A stretch of 6,906 nt of DNA, taken from NCBI GenBank assembly GCA_034436375.1, contig DAOTVS010000066.1, positions 1-6,906 on the forward strand. The letters are read 5' to 3'. Below are positions 1 to 5,803 of the stretch, piece by piece; position 1 is the first letter of the stretch; the number at the start of each line of letters is the position of its first letter. Both the position numbers and the translations under genes were made by a program. This DNA is from DAOTVS01 sp034436375. Its GTDB lineage: Bacteria > Chloroflexota > Anaerolineae > SpSt-313. The notes below the pieces were generated by a model, which worked only from the letters and a program-made list of their open reading frames with translations, ran no database searches and was not told where the DNA came from.

Positions 1-231
1 ACCGCGCAGGGCGGCGCTGAGCAGGCTGCTGACGTGAGTTGCGTTGCGAGGTGTTACTCTTGCGGGATATGGTCCTGGCCATCAGTAATCCTACCTGAAC
101 GATGTCAAACCAGGAGGTTGTGCCCGATTGGGCGCAACACACGATGCAGAGCATTGAGCAAGTTGCACGATATTAACCTGAAACACAGTACACGTCAATT
201 TCGAAACCTTGTATGCAGCAGCGGTGGAAGT
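1..231. other. Leader region with no convincing gene
   Basis: No protein family is recognisable here. Plus frame 2 runs open from the window edge to a TGA at 35-37 (PRRAALSRLLT), which could be the tail of an upstream gene but is too short to judge. The GNAT frame is also open through this stretch, but the translated residues are Cys/Arg-rich and unlike a GNAT amino terminus, so I do not extend the gene into it. Base composition is more AT-rich here than in the genes downstream. No strong sigma70 promoter is visible. Confidence 0.4.
118..137 (+). other. Small stem-loop upstream of the GNAT gene
   Basis: TTGTGCCC (118-125) and GGGCGCAA (130-137) form an 8-bp stem with one G-U pair and a GATT loop. 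There is no T-run after it, so a classical intrinsic terminator is unlikely. It could end an upstream transcript or sit in the GNAT leader. An AGGAGG lies just before it at 112-117 but is not well spaced from a start that opens a long frame. Confidence 0.35.
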
Positions 232-1086
232 ATGCGCGACATTAACGACATTACAGTACGAATGGCCGGCCGCAGCGACCGGTTGGCAATATGTGCTCTC
301 CTCCAACAGGCATGGCATTCAGCAGGTGGCGCCCGTTGGGATCAATTGGATGCCTTGGAGGCAGACTGTGCCGGCGTAGTCGCCTATCGGGGCACGCAGC
401 CCATTGGCGCCGCACTCTTTGATCTGCGCACGCCCCCCGTCAGTCGCCTGAGCGCCGTGGCGGTGGCCGATCAAGAACCCGTAGGCGCTACCTGGGGGCT
501 ACTGTGGCAGACGGCCGAGTACCACTTGCGCACATGCGGGCACCAGTCGGCGTACTATATTGGTGAGGCGCCCTGGCTGCTGGAAATCCTTCGCGAGCAA
601 GAGTTCAGGCAGACCAACACGGTCGTGAGCTATGAGAAGCTCCAGGATACTCCCCTGGTAGCCGGGAACCCCAGCGTGCGCGTACGCCCGCTGCGCACGA
701 CCGATCTGGATGCCGTGGCCGAGCTCGATGCCGCTTCCTTTCCCGTGCTTTGGCGCTATCCCCGGCCGATGCTCGAAGCGGCGCTGCAGCCCCTCGCGCG
801 CCTGACCGTGGCCGAGCTGGACCGCCGGCTGGTCGGCTATCAGCTCAGCACCCAGGAAGGCCGTGAGGGCCAGATCGTGCGCCTGGCTGTGTTGCCCCAG
901 TACCGCCGCCAGGGCATCGGCTCGCGCCTGCTCGCCGACTCGCTGGATACGCTGCGCCGTGGGCGCGTGCGCCGGGTCACCCTCAACACGCAGGCCGATA
1001 ATCTGCCGGCGCAAAAGCTCTATGAGCGCTTTGGGTTCGAGGCGACCGGGGAAGAGTTGCCGGTCTTTGAGAAGGCGCTCCGCTGA
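232..1086 (+). CDS. Tandem-GNAT family N-acetyltransferase
   Basis: The 284-residue product is likely a cytosolic acetyl-CoA-dependent N-acyltransferase made of two GNAT folds; the substrate is not predictable. The carboxy-terminal fold (about residues 148-284) opens with VRVRPLRTTDLDAVAELD. It has the motif A strand and pyrophosphate loop IVRLAVLPQYRRQGIGSRLL, with RRQGIG at 225-230, followed by the motif B region TLNTQADNLPAQKLYERFGF. The amino-terminal fold (about 7-138) starts with ITVRMAGRSDRLAI and ends with GFRQTNTVVSYEK-like residues (actual EFRQTNTVVSYEK), but its expected CoA loop reads VADQEPVGATWGLL and lacks Q/RxxGxG. I infer one active and one degenerate domain. The ATG at 232 is chosen because GGTGG lies at 223-227 and the first beta strand begins right after it. 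The open frame reaches back to 34, but those residues do not look like GNAT. The ATG at 262 would cut off the first strand. Confidence 0.88.
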   Translation: MRDINDITVRMAGRSDRLAICALLQQAWHSAGGARWDQLDALEADCAGVVAYRGTQPIGAALFDLRTPPVSRLSAVAVADQEPVGATWGLLWQTAEYHLRTCGHQSAYYIGEAPWLLEILREQEFRQTNTVVSYEKLQDTPLVAGNPSVRVRPLRTTDLDAVAELDAASFPVLWRYPRPMLEAALQPLARLTVAELDRRLVGYQLSTQEGREGQIVRLAVLPQYRRQGIGSRLLADSLDTLRRGRVRRVTLNTQADNLPAQKLYERFGFEATGEELPVFEKALR

Positions 1087-1095
1087 CGAGTATGC

Positions 1096-1124
1096 TTTAA
1101 ACCGTTCCATGCCCGTGCTATAAT
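1096..1124 (+). promoter_or_regulatory. Extended -10 sigma70-like promoter for the patatin gene
   Basis: A perfect TATAAT at 1119-1124 is preceded by TGC (1116-1118), giving an extended -10. Exactly 17 bases upstream is TTTAAA (1096-1101), a 4/6 match to TTGACA. Transcription would start near 1131, about 60 bases before the patatin ATG. It lies only about 10 bases after the GNAT stop, so the patatin gene probably has its own promoter in addition to any read-through. Confidence 0.7.
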
Positions 1125-1190
1125 AGCAGAAAAGAAGGATACTGGCTGATCTGTAACCTTCACAGGTTGGCATGGGTCATGGAGATAGCT

Positions 1191-2051
1191 ATGGATGCAC
1201 AGAAGCTTTTGGGGCTAGCCCTCGGCGGCGGGGGCGCGCGCGGCGGGGCCCACATTGGGCTGCTCAAGGTGTTGGAGCGCGAGTGCATCGAGGTCGGCGC
1301 CATCGCGGGCACGAGCGCGGGCGGCATTGTTGGCGGGCTCTACGCGGCTGGCCTCTCGGCGGGTGAGATCGAACGCCTGCTCACCAGCGCCGGGCCGGCG
1401 GCCTTGCTGGAGCCCGACCTCTCGGGCTGGTCGCTGCTCAGCACGCGCCGCTTCATTGATCTGTTGCGCACGCGCATCGGCGATGTACGCATCGAGGATC
1501 TGCCCCGACCCTTTGCAGCCGTGGCCGTGGATCTGCGCAGCGGCCGCGAGGTCGTGCTGACCCGCGGCCCGCTGGCCATCGCCATTCAGGCGACGATTGC
1601 CGTGCCCGGCCTGCTCTCACCCGTCGAGCGCGATGGCGCCCTTCTGGTTGACGGCGGCGTGCTCAACAACGTGCCCGTCGGCGTCGCCCGGCAGCTGGGT
1701 GCGCAGCGCGTGCTGGCCGTCGACGTTGGCGTGCCCGCGGATTTCCCCTTCGAGGTCCCTTCCTTCGGCGGCCTGCCGGGGCCGATACCGAAAATCCTGG
1801 AGCGCGTGCTGACCCTCACCGGGCGACACCGCGCCGCCATGAGTCTGATGAAATCCTATGACTTGCAGGGCGCGGCCCTCACTCAGCGCCGGCTGCACGA
1901 GGAGCCGCCCGACCTGCTCCTGCGCCCGGACCTGGGACCCATCCCCGTTACGGATCTGGCGCGGCTGGACGAGGCGATCACCATCGGCGAGCGCCTGGCC
2001 GAGGAGCGGCTGGAGGAGATCCGGGAGCTGAGCCTCAAATGTGAGGCGTGA
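1191..2051 (+). CDS. Patatin-like phospholipase/esterase, RssA-type
   Basis: This is a 286-residue serine hydrolase of the bacterial patatin family (RssA/YlbK-like), expected to cleave acyl ester bonds of phospholipids or related lipids with a Ser-Asp dyad. The glycine-rich oxyanion loop GGGGARGGAHIG is at 12-23. The nucleophile elbow GTSAG is at 40-44 with Ser42. The catalytic Asp154 is in VDGGVLNNVPV. The region before it, IAVPGLLSPV, corresponds to the conserved IPGLF-type segment. All catalytic motifs are intact and the length suits a single-domain member. There is no signal peptide or membrane segment, so it is probably cytosolic or peripheral. The ATG at 1191 is preferred because GGAG sits at 1181-1184; TTG at 1167 and ATG at 1179 are in-frame alternatives but only add eight or four residues. 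The true physiological substrate is unknown. Confidence 0.92.
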   Translation: MDAQKLLGLALGGGGARGGAHIGLLKVLERECIEVGAIAGTSAGGIVGGLYAAGLSAGEIERLLTSAGPAALLEPDLSGWSLLSTRRFIDLLRTRIGDVRIEDLPRPFAAVAVDLRSGREVVLTRGPLAIAIQATIAVPGLLSPVERDGALLVDGGVLNNVPVGVARQLGAQRVLAVDVGVPADFPFEVPSFGGLPGPIPKILERVLTLTGRHRAAMSLMKSYDLQGAALTQRRLHEEPPDLLLRPDLGPIPVTDLARLDEAITIGERLAEERLEEIRELSLKCEA

Positions 2052-2079
2052 GACGGCAAACGTGAGGTCGCCGTGATCT

Positions 2080-2217
2080 GTAATCAGTAAACCCTAATAA
2101 GTAAGGTCGCCACTGCGATAGGCCTGCTGCTTCGTGCGAGATGTGCTGAGATGATCGTCTCGAAAAGCAGCATACACTTCGAAATGGCGCCCTTACTTAT
2201 TACGGTTTACTTATTAC
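2080..2217. repeat. 138-bp composite near-palindrome between convergent genes
   Basis: Arms 2080-2111 and 2186-2217 are inverted copies matching at 29 of 32 positions. Each arm consists of two 11-bp units of the form GTAATAAGTAA separated by ACC, followed by GG(T/G)CGCC. On the left the units are 2080-2090 and 2094-2104; on the complementary strand of the right they are 2217-2207 and 2203-2193. Inside, TGCTGCTT (2125-2132) pairs with AAGCAGCA (2165-2172), and CGAGATG (2137-2143) can pair with CGTCTCG (2156-2162, one G-U), so a transcript could fold along most of its length. The unit arrays are AT-rich in a GC-rich window. The last codon of the DUF4349 gene (TAA, 2216-2214) is supplied by the right arm. 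No T-tract or clear target-site duplication is seen. It may be a MITE/REP-like element or a bidirectional terminator. Confidence 0.8.
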
Positions 2218-3137
2218 GAGCCCCCCAGCTTGCGGCGCAGCCGGCGCCGGCGCGCCAGGAGCCAGACGCCGACGATGACCGCGACCGGCACGATGAGCAG
2301 CGGCACCAGGTAAAAGGCCACCCAAATCAGAACATCGACGCCGAACTTGCCGGTCTGCACGAGGGCATTCAGTGCCTGACGTACCGTCTGCCCGGGCTGC
2401 CAGCCGGGCTGCCCGATGGGGGCCGCCATCTGCTCGCTCAGGTCCAGGTTCACCGTCGCCATGGCCGAGAGGCGGTCAATATACTGCATGCGCCCCTGGA
2501 TCTGCTCGATCTGCCCGCGCACGTTCACCAGCTCGTTGTAGACGGCCATAATATCCTCGGCCTTGCCGCCTTTTTGGCGCACCGAGGTCATGAGCTCGCG
2601 CAGTTCCTTCTCGGCGGCCTGCAGGTTGGTGAGCCGGGCCTGCAGGTCAACGTATTCCTCCGTCACATCCTGCCCGCCCGTTTCCTCGCGCTCGACCCGC
2701 ACGGCGAGCTTTTTCACATCCGCCAGGAAGGGGTCGATCTTATCCGCGGGCACCCGCACCTGCAGGTTGCCGCGGATCGTCTCTCCGTCGCGCCAGATAT
2801 TGGCCGAGACGACGTAGCCCCCATCGGCGCTCACCAGGCTTCTGATGCGGTCGACCGTCTTGTCGGTCTCCTGTACCACGAGCTGCAGGCTGGCGGTGAG
2901 GATGATCTTGCGCTGGGCTTCGTCGGGGAGGTTGCTGCTGGCGGCAGCGGACCCTATTTCAGCGGGCATCGCCGGCGCTGCGGTAGCGGCCGGCGCCTGC
3001 GTGGGCGCGGCGGCTGGCATGGCCGCCCGCTCGTTCCGCGCTACCTGCGGCGCCCCGGCGGGCTTGGCTGCACAGCCCGCCGCCAGCAACAGCAAAGCGA
3101 GGCCGGTCACGAGGAGTGATCGAAAAGAGCGGTTCAT
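2214..3137 (-). CDS. DUF4349 domain lipoprotein with C-terminal membrane anchor
   Basis: The 307-residue protein has a lipoprotein signal: a hydrophobic stretch to residue 20 and the lipobox LAAGC with Cys22. An Ala/Pro-rich flexible spacer follows to about 70. Residues 73-235 carry the DUF4349 pattern: RKIILTASLQLVVQETDKTV, GGYV at 106-109, LQVRVP at 125-130, and QDVTEEYVDLQARL at 156-169. A predicted coiled coil runs about 162-215 and ends in the VRGQIEQIQGRMQYID segment. A hydrophobic segment at about 266-295 is followed by RRRRLRRK, a positive-inside tail. It is thus probably anchored in the membrane at both ends with the domain outside. The molecular function of DUF4349 is not established. 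The start is fixed by AAGGGGG (3149-3143) five bases before the ATG. It lies 78 bases after the phosphoesterase stop on the same strand, so co-transcription is possible. Its stop codon lies inside the palindromic repeat. Confidence 0.92.
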   Translation of the reverse strand: MNRSFRSLLVTGLALLLLAAGCAAKPAGAPQVARNERAAMPAAAPTQAPAATAAPAMPAEIGSAAASSNLPDEAQRKIILTASLQLVVQETDKTVDRIRSLVSADGGYVVSANIWRDGETIRGNLQVRVPADKIDPFLADVKKLAVRVEREETGGQDVTEEYVDLQARLTNLQAAEKELRELMTSVRQKGGKAEDIMAVYNELVNVRGQIEQIQGRMQYIDRLSAMATVNLDLSEQMAAPIGQPGWQPGQTVRQALNALVQTGKFGVDVLIWVAFYLVPLLIVPVAVIVGVWLLARRRRLRRKLGGS

Positions 3138-3215
3138 AGGGACCCCCTTGTGGAAGACAGCGTGACACTACAAGACCATTCACCCTATAGACGCACGGCG
3201 CACGGCCACAGTTCC

Positions 3216-3950
3216 CTACATTCCATACTCCAGACGCTCGGCCAGGCGTGCGGGGAGGCCGGCGGCGCGGATGCGTTGCTGCGTTTCGGCGATGGGATAG
3301 GGCACGCGGCGATAGGTGACGGTCGCCGCCCCGGGGTCCAGCAAGAGGCAGCAGGCCTCGGGGTCACCGTCGCGCGGCTGCCCCACACTGCCCGGGTTGA
3401 TGATGGCGCGCACCGCGCGGTAGGACCAGGGCCGGCCGTAGAGGGGTTCCACGATCTCGGCCGCGCGCTGCTGCCGGCTGCGCTCGCGAAAGATCACCGG
3501 CACGTGGGAATGCCCCACCAGGCAGATCAGCGTGCTGAAATAGGCCATATTCTCATACGCCACAGTTGCGCTGAGGATATACTCCCAGATGGGGTAGCGG
3601 GGGCTGCCGTGCACCAGGGTAAAGCCCTCGGCCTCGACCCGCTCGGGGAGTGAGTCCAGCCAGGCGCGATTCTCTGCAGTGAGCTGCCGCGCCGTCCACT
3701 CGGCCGCCAGGCGCGCCTCGGTGTTGAAATCGGCCAGGCTGATCTTGCCCAAGGCCGCCCAGTCGTGGTTGCCGGCCACACAGCGCAGGTTGGGGAGGGT
3801 CCGCACGCGCTCGATGCATTCGTTGGGCTGCGGGCCATAGCCCACAATGTCGCCCAGGCACCAGGCGGCATCGACAGGCCCCACGTCGCTCAACACCGCT
3901 TCCAGGGCGCTCAGATTGGCATGGATGTCACTCAGGATGAGGTAACGCAT
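3216..3950 (-). CDS. Metallophosphoesterase, MJ0912-type calcineurin-like
   Basis: The 244-residue protein is a two-metal phosphoesterase of the calcineurin-like superfamily, cytosolic, with unknown natural substrate (phosphomono- or diester). The metal-binding motifs are complete and in order: DIH (Asp8, His10), GDIVGYG (33-39, Asp34), GNHD (60-63), HGSP (114-117, His114) and GHSH (146-149), followed by INPGSVGQPRDGD (184-196). GDxVGYGPxPNE and INPGSVGQPR are typical of the MJ0912 type, sometimes annotated as ApaH-related or YfcE-like. The frame extends upstream to 4016, but the ATG at 3950 directly precedes the first strand (RYLILSDIHAN) and has AGGTGG at 3960-3955, so it is the likely start. 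The gene is divergent from the aminotransferase and upstream of the DUF4349 gene on the same strand. Confidence 0.93.
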   Translation of the reverse strand: MRYLILSDIHANLSALEAVLSDVGPVDAAWCLGDIVGYGPQPNECIERVRTLPNLRCVAGNHDWAALGKISLADFNTEARLAAEWTARQLTAENRAWLDSLPERVEAEGFTLVHGSPRYPIWEYILSATVAYENMAYFSTLICLVGHSHVPVIFRERSRQQRAAEIVEPLYGRPWSYRAVRAIINPGSVGQPRDGDPEACCLLLDPGAATVTYRRVPYPIAETQQRIRAAGLPARLAERLEYGM

Positions 3951-3982
3951 CACACCACCTGTGTAGTTGAGAATTGGCTCCC

Positions 3983-3991
3983 ATGATAGCA
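3983..3991 (-). promoter_or_regulatory. Candidate extended -10 for the phosphoesterase
   Basis: Reading the minus strand, TGC TATCAT occupies 3991 to 3983, a 5/6 match to TATAAT with the TGn extension. It resembles the TGC TATAAT before the patatin gene. Its -35 region is poor. A TSS near 3976 would give a short leader of about 26 bases. A competing pair is TTGACG (4062-4057), 17 bases, then CATACT (4039-4034) on the same strand. Either or both could drive the phosphoesterase and possibly the DUF4349 gene. Confidence 0.45.
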
Positions 3992-4075
3992 CAGGTTGGC
4001 GCGCAGGGCCAGCCACTCAACGGTGAAAAGCTTAGTATGCGGCCAGTGGTCATATTCGTCAAAAGCACGGCTCTG

Positions 4076-4104
4076 TTGACAATATGCGCTTTGCATATTA
4101 CACT
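4076..4104 (+). promoter_or_regulatory. Sigma70-like promoter for the aminotransferase
   Basis: A perfect -35 TTGACA at 4076-4081 is followed after exactly 17 bases by TACACT at 4099-4104 (4/6 to TATAAT). Transcription would begin near 4111, leaving a leader of roughly 108 bases before the ATG at 4219. The weak -10 together with the dyad in the spacer suggests a regulated promoter. Confidence 0.6.
4081..4099. promoter_or_regulatory. Candidate operator dyad inside the promoter
   Basis: AATATGC (4081-4087) and GCATATT (4093-4099) are perfect inverted repeats around GCTTT. The 19-bp dyad fills the -35/-10 spacer of the aminotransferase promoter, touching both hexamers, as a repressor or activator site would. 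A half-site-like CATATT occurs at 4051-4056. No regulator gene is in the window, so the binding protein is unknown. Confidence 0.55.
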
Positions 4105-4218
4105 GGATGTTGTGGCCTGCGGATCTGAGGGGCCTTCACCTTTCCGCCGATCTACTGTTTCGGTCCCCAGCGGTCGTATCCTCTCTGTACCCGGCAAATG
4201 ATCAGGAGGCGTTTCTCG

Positions 4219-5460
4219 ATGTCCACGCTAGCAATCCGTGGCGGCGAGCCAACGCGCGAGCCGCGCAAGCCCTGGCCGGCCTGGCCGCCAGCCAATGAGC
4301 GTGCGGTGCAACTGGTGAGCGATGTGGTGCGCAGCGGGCGTTGGTCCTACGACGGTCCGCGCGAGTGGGAGTTTGCTCACAAGTTCGCCGCCTTTAGCCG
4401 CGCCCGCTACTGTGTGCCCGTGGCCAACGGCACGGTGGCCATTCAGCTTGCTCTGGAAGCGCTGGATATCGGCGCCTATGATGAGGTGATCGTCCCCGGC
4501 CTCACCTGGCAGGCTACCGCCGCTGCCTGTATCGACGTCAATGCGGTGCCAGTGCTGGTGGATATCGACCCCGAGACCTACTGCCTGGATGTGGCCAAGG
4601 CCGAAGCGGCGATCACGCCGCGCACCAAGGCGATCATTGTGGTCCATCTCTATGGCGCCATGGCCGATATGGATGGCCTGGTGGACCTGGCGCGTCGGCA
4701 CAACCTGCGCCTGATCGAGGATTGCGCCCATCAGCACGGCTCGCAGTGGCGGGGCAAAGGGGTGGGCGGCCTGGGCGACGTCGGCGCTTTTAGCCTGCAA
4801 GAGTCCAAAGTTCTGACCTCCGGTGAGGGCGGCCTCACCCTGACTAATGACTGGGACCTCTTCCAGAAGCTCTACTCGCTGCGCAACTGCGGCCGTTCCT
4901 TCCAGCCCGGCTCTCCCACTGTGCAGAGCGGCAACTATCGCCTGACCGAGCTGCAGGCGGCCCTGCTTTTGGCGCAGATGGAAGGTATGGAGGAGCGGGT
5001 CAACCGGCGCGACGAGAATGCCCAGCGTCTCAACGCACGGCTAAGCCAGATCCCCGGCATCCGGCCCATGAAGCGTCACGCGGCCGTGACGCGCCAATCG
5101 TACTATTGCTTCAGCTTCCGTTACGACTCGGCCGCCTGGGGGGGCATCCCCGGGCCGGTCTTCCGCCGTGCGCTGGGCGCCGAGCTGGGACTGGGCGTCA
5201 GTGGCACCTATGAGCCACTCAACGACTGTTCGCTCTACCGGCCGCATACCAAGCGCCGCTATCACATCAGCGAGGAGTACTGGCAGGCCATTGATCCAGC
5301 CCGCTTCTCGTTGCCCGTCTGTGAGCGCGCATACCGTGATGAGGCGGCGGTGATCTGGCACGGTTTTCTCCTGGCCGATGCGGCTGAGGTCGACCTGGTG
5401 GCGCAGGCGGTGGAAAAGCTCTACGAGCATCGTGACGAGCTCAAGGGATTGGAACAGTAG
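4219..5460 (+). CDS. DegT/DnrJ/EryC1/StrS PLP aminotransferase, scyllo-inosose/AHBA-synthase-like
   Basis: The 413-residue product is a fold-type I PLP enzyme of the sugar/cyclitol aminotransferase family, which transfers an amino group, commonly from Glu or Gln, to a keto-sugar or keto-cyclitol. The PLP lysine is Lys197 in GAFSLQESKVLTSGEGG (189-205). Asp168 in LIEDCAHQHGS should contact the pyridine nitrogen. ANGT (69-72) lies in the phosphate-binding region, and NYRLTELQAALLLAQME matches the conserved small-domain approach. The start LAIRGGEPTR, SGRWSYDGPREWEF and the WRGKGVG / QxSKVLTSGEGG context resemble StsC-type scyllo-inosose aminotransferases and AHBA synthases more than the WecE/ArnB enzymes; this is recalled family knowledge, not a search. 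AGGAGG at 4204-4209 sets the ATG at 4219; the ATG at 4198 precedes that site. No sugar or cyclitol pathway gene is adjacent, so the substrate is open. Confidence 0.92.
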   Translation: MSTLAIRGGEPTREPRKPWPAWPPANERAVQLVSDVVRSGRWSYDGPREWEFAHKFAAFSRARYCVPVANGTVAIQLALEALDIGAYDEVIVPGLTWQATAAACIDVNAVPVLVDIDPETYCLDVAKAEAAITPRTKAIIVVHLYGAMADMDGLVDLARRHNLRLIEDCAHQHGSQWRGKGVGGLGDVGAFSLQESKVLTSGEGGLTLTNDWDLFQKLYSLRNCGRSFQPGSPTVQSGNYRLTELQAALLLAQMEGMEERVNRRDENAQRLNARLSQIPGIRPMKRHAAVTRQSYYCFSFRYDSAAWGGIPGPVFRRALGAELGLGVSGTYEPLNDCSLYRPHTKRRYHISEEYWQAIDPARFSLPVCERAYRDEAAVIWHGFLLADAAEVDLVAQAVEKLYEHRDELKGLEQ

Positions 5461-5473
5461 CCAGACGTGACGT

Positions 5474-5512
5474 GCAGGTCTGGCGCAGGCTCGAAACCTG
5501 CGCCAGACCTGC
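5474..5512. repeat. Perfect 16-bp-stem hairpin after the aminotransferase
   Basis: GCAGGTCTGGCGCAGG (5474-5489) is perfectly inverted at 5497-5512, around a 7-base loop CTCGAAA. It starts 13 bases after the aminotransferase stop but has no T-run. It could therefore be a U-less terminator/3' stabiliser or a dispersed palindromic repeat. CCAGACGTG at 5461-5469 is a near direct copy of CCAGACCTG in the right arm (5503-5511). CGTGA occurs at both edges (5466-5470 and 5512-5516), which might be a short target duplication or chance. The DUF302 fragment begins immediately at its right edge. Confidence 0.85.
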
Positions 5513-5710
5513 GTGAATGTCGGCCTGGCATACCTGGGGCTGCTGCTGCCCTGCAATTTCATAGTCTATGGCGTCGACGGTGGGTCGGTAGTGGCCGCCA
5601 TGGATCCGGCCGCGGTGCTGGGGTTGGTGGGCAACCCACAGCTTGCCCCTATTGCGCAAGAGGTCAAAGGGCGGTTGCTGCGTGCCATGGAGCGCATTGC
5701 CGGCGGCTGA
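5513..5710 (+). pseudogene. DUF302-family C-terminal fragment, 5' end missing
   Basis: A 65-residue frame (if read from GTG at 5513) contains LGLLLPCNFIVY, DGGSVVAAMDP and LVGNPQLAPIAQEVKGRLL, and ends at TGA 5708-5710. These match the second half of DUF302 proteins as I know them: the GLLLPCN strand, the dPxxxm segment and the final helix with NPxLxxxAxEV. Family members are usually roughly twice this length, and the first half of the domain is absent. The frame stays open upstream through the hairpin to TGA 5468-5470, but those residues are hairpin-encoded and there is no Shine-Dalgarno before GTG 5513. I therefore read it as a 5'-truncated relic rather than a small gene. The surviving part has no frameshift, so the loss may be recent. 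Confidence 0.72.
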
Positions 5711-5803
5711 TGCACTCCACTGCGCGCGAGGCTCTGCTCTTCTGGTGAGCTGAGGGCGGCCAATGGGCGTATCCCTCGGTCGTCCCAGTACGAAAGGGCC
5801 GAC
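5711..5803. other. Short spacer before the lipoprotein gene
   Basis: No protein family or clear sigma70 promoter is visible in these 93 bases. The only functional site I can support is the Shine-Dalgarno AAAGGG at 5793-5798 that serves the next gene. Confidence 0.4.

Noticed and set aside
102..176. 24-codon frame (MSNQEVVPDWAQHTM...) that might be a leader peptide or remnant
   Set aside because: It looks protein-like, but there is no good ribosome site before ATG 102, no known family, and it overlaps the hairpin at 118-137. It is too short to support.
34..231. Upstream extension of the GNAT frame to 34
   Set aside because: The extra 66 residues are rich in Cys and Arg and do not resemble GNAT. 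The ATG at 232 has a ribosome site and starts at the expected first beta strand.
499..1173. Minus-strand open frame of 224 codons
   Set aside because: Complementary to the GNAT gene, which has convincing domain motifs on the other strand. No motifs were seen in the antisense product.
2151..3119. Long plus-strand open frame of 322 codons
   Set aside because: It lies wholly antisense to the DUF4349 lipoprotein, whose signal peptide, domain motifs and Shine-Dalgarno are clear. The antisense product is His/Arg/Gln-rich with no family motif and starts inside the palindrome.
3138..3215. Possible promoter or terminator between the phosphoesterase and DUF4349 genes
   Set aside because: On the minus strand a TATAGG occurs (3189-3184) but with no matching -35, and no stem with a T-run was found. 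The two genes may simply be co-transcribed.
4105..4218. Riboswitch or structured leader before the aminotransferase
   Set aside because: The leader is about 108 bases long, but I found no recognisable riboswitch core and no terminator/antiterminator pair.
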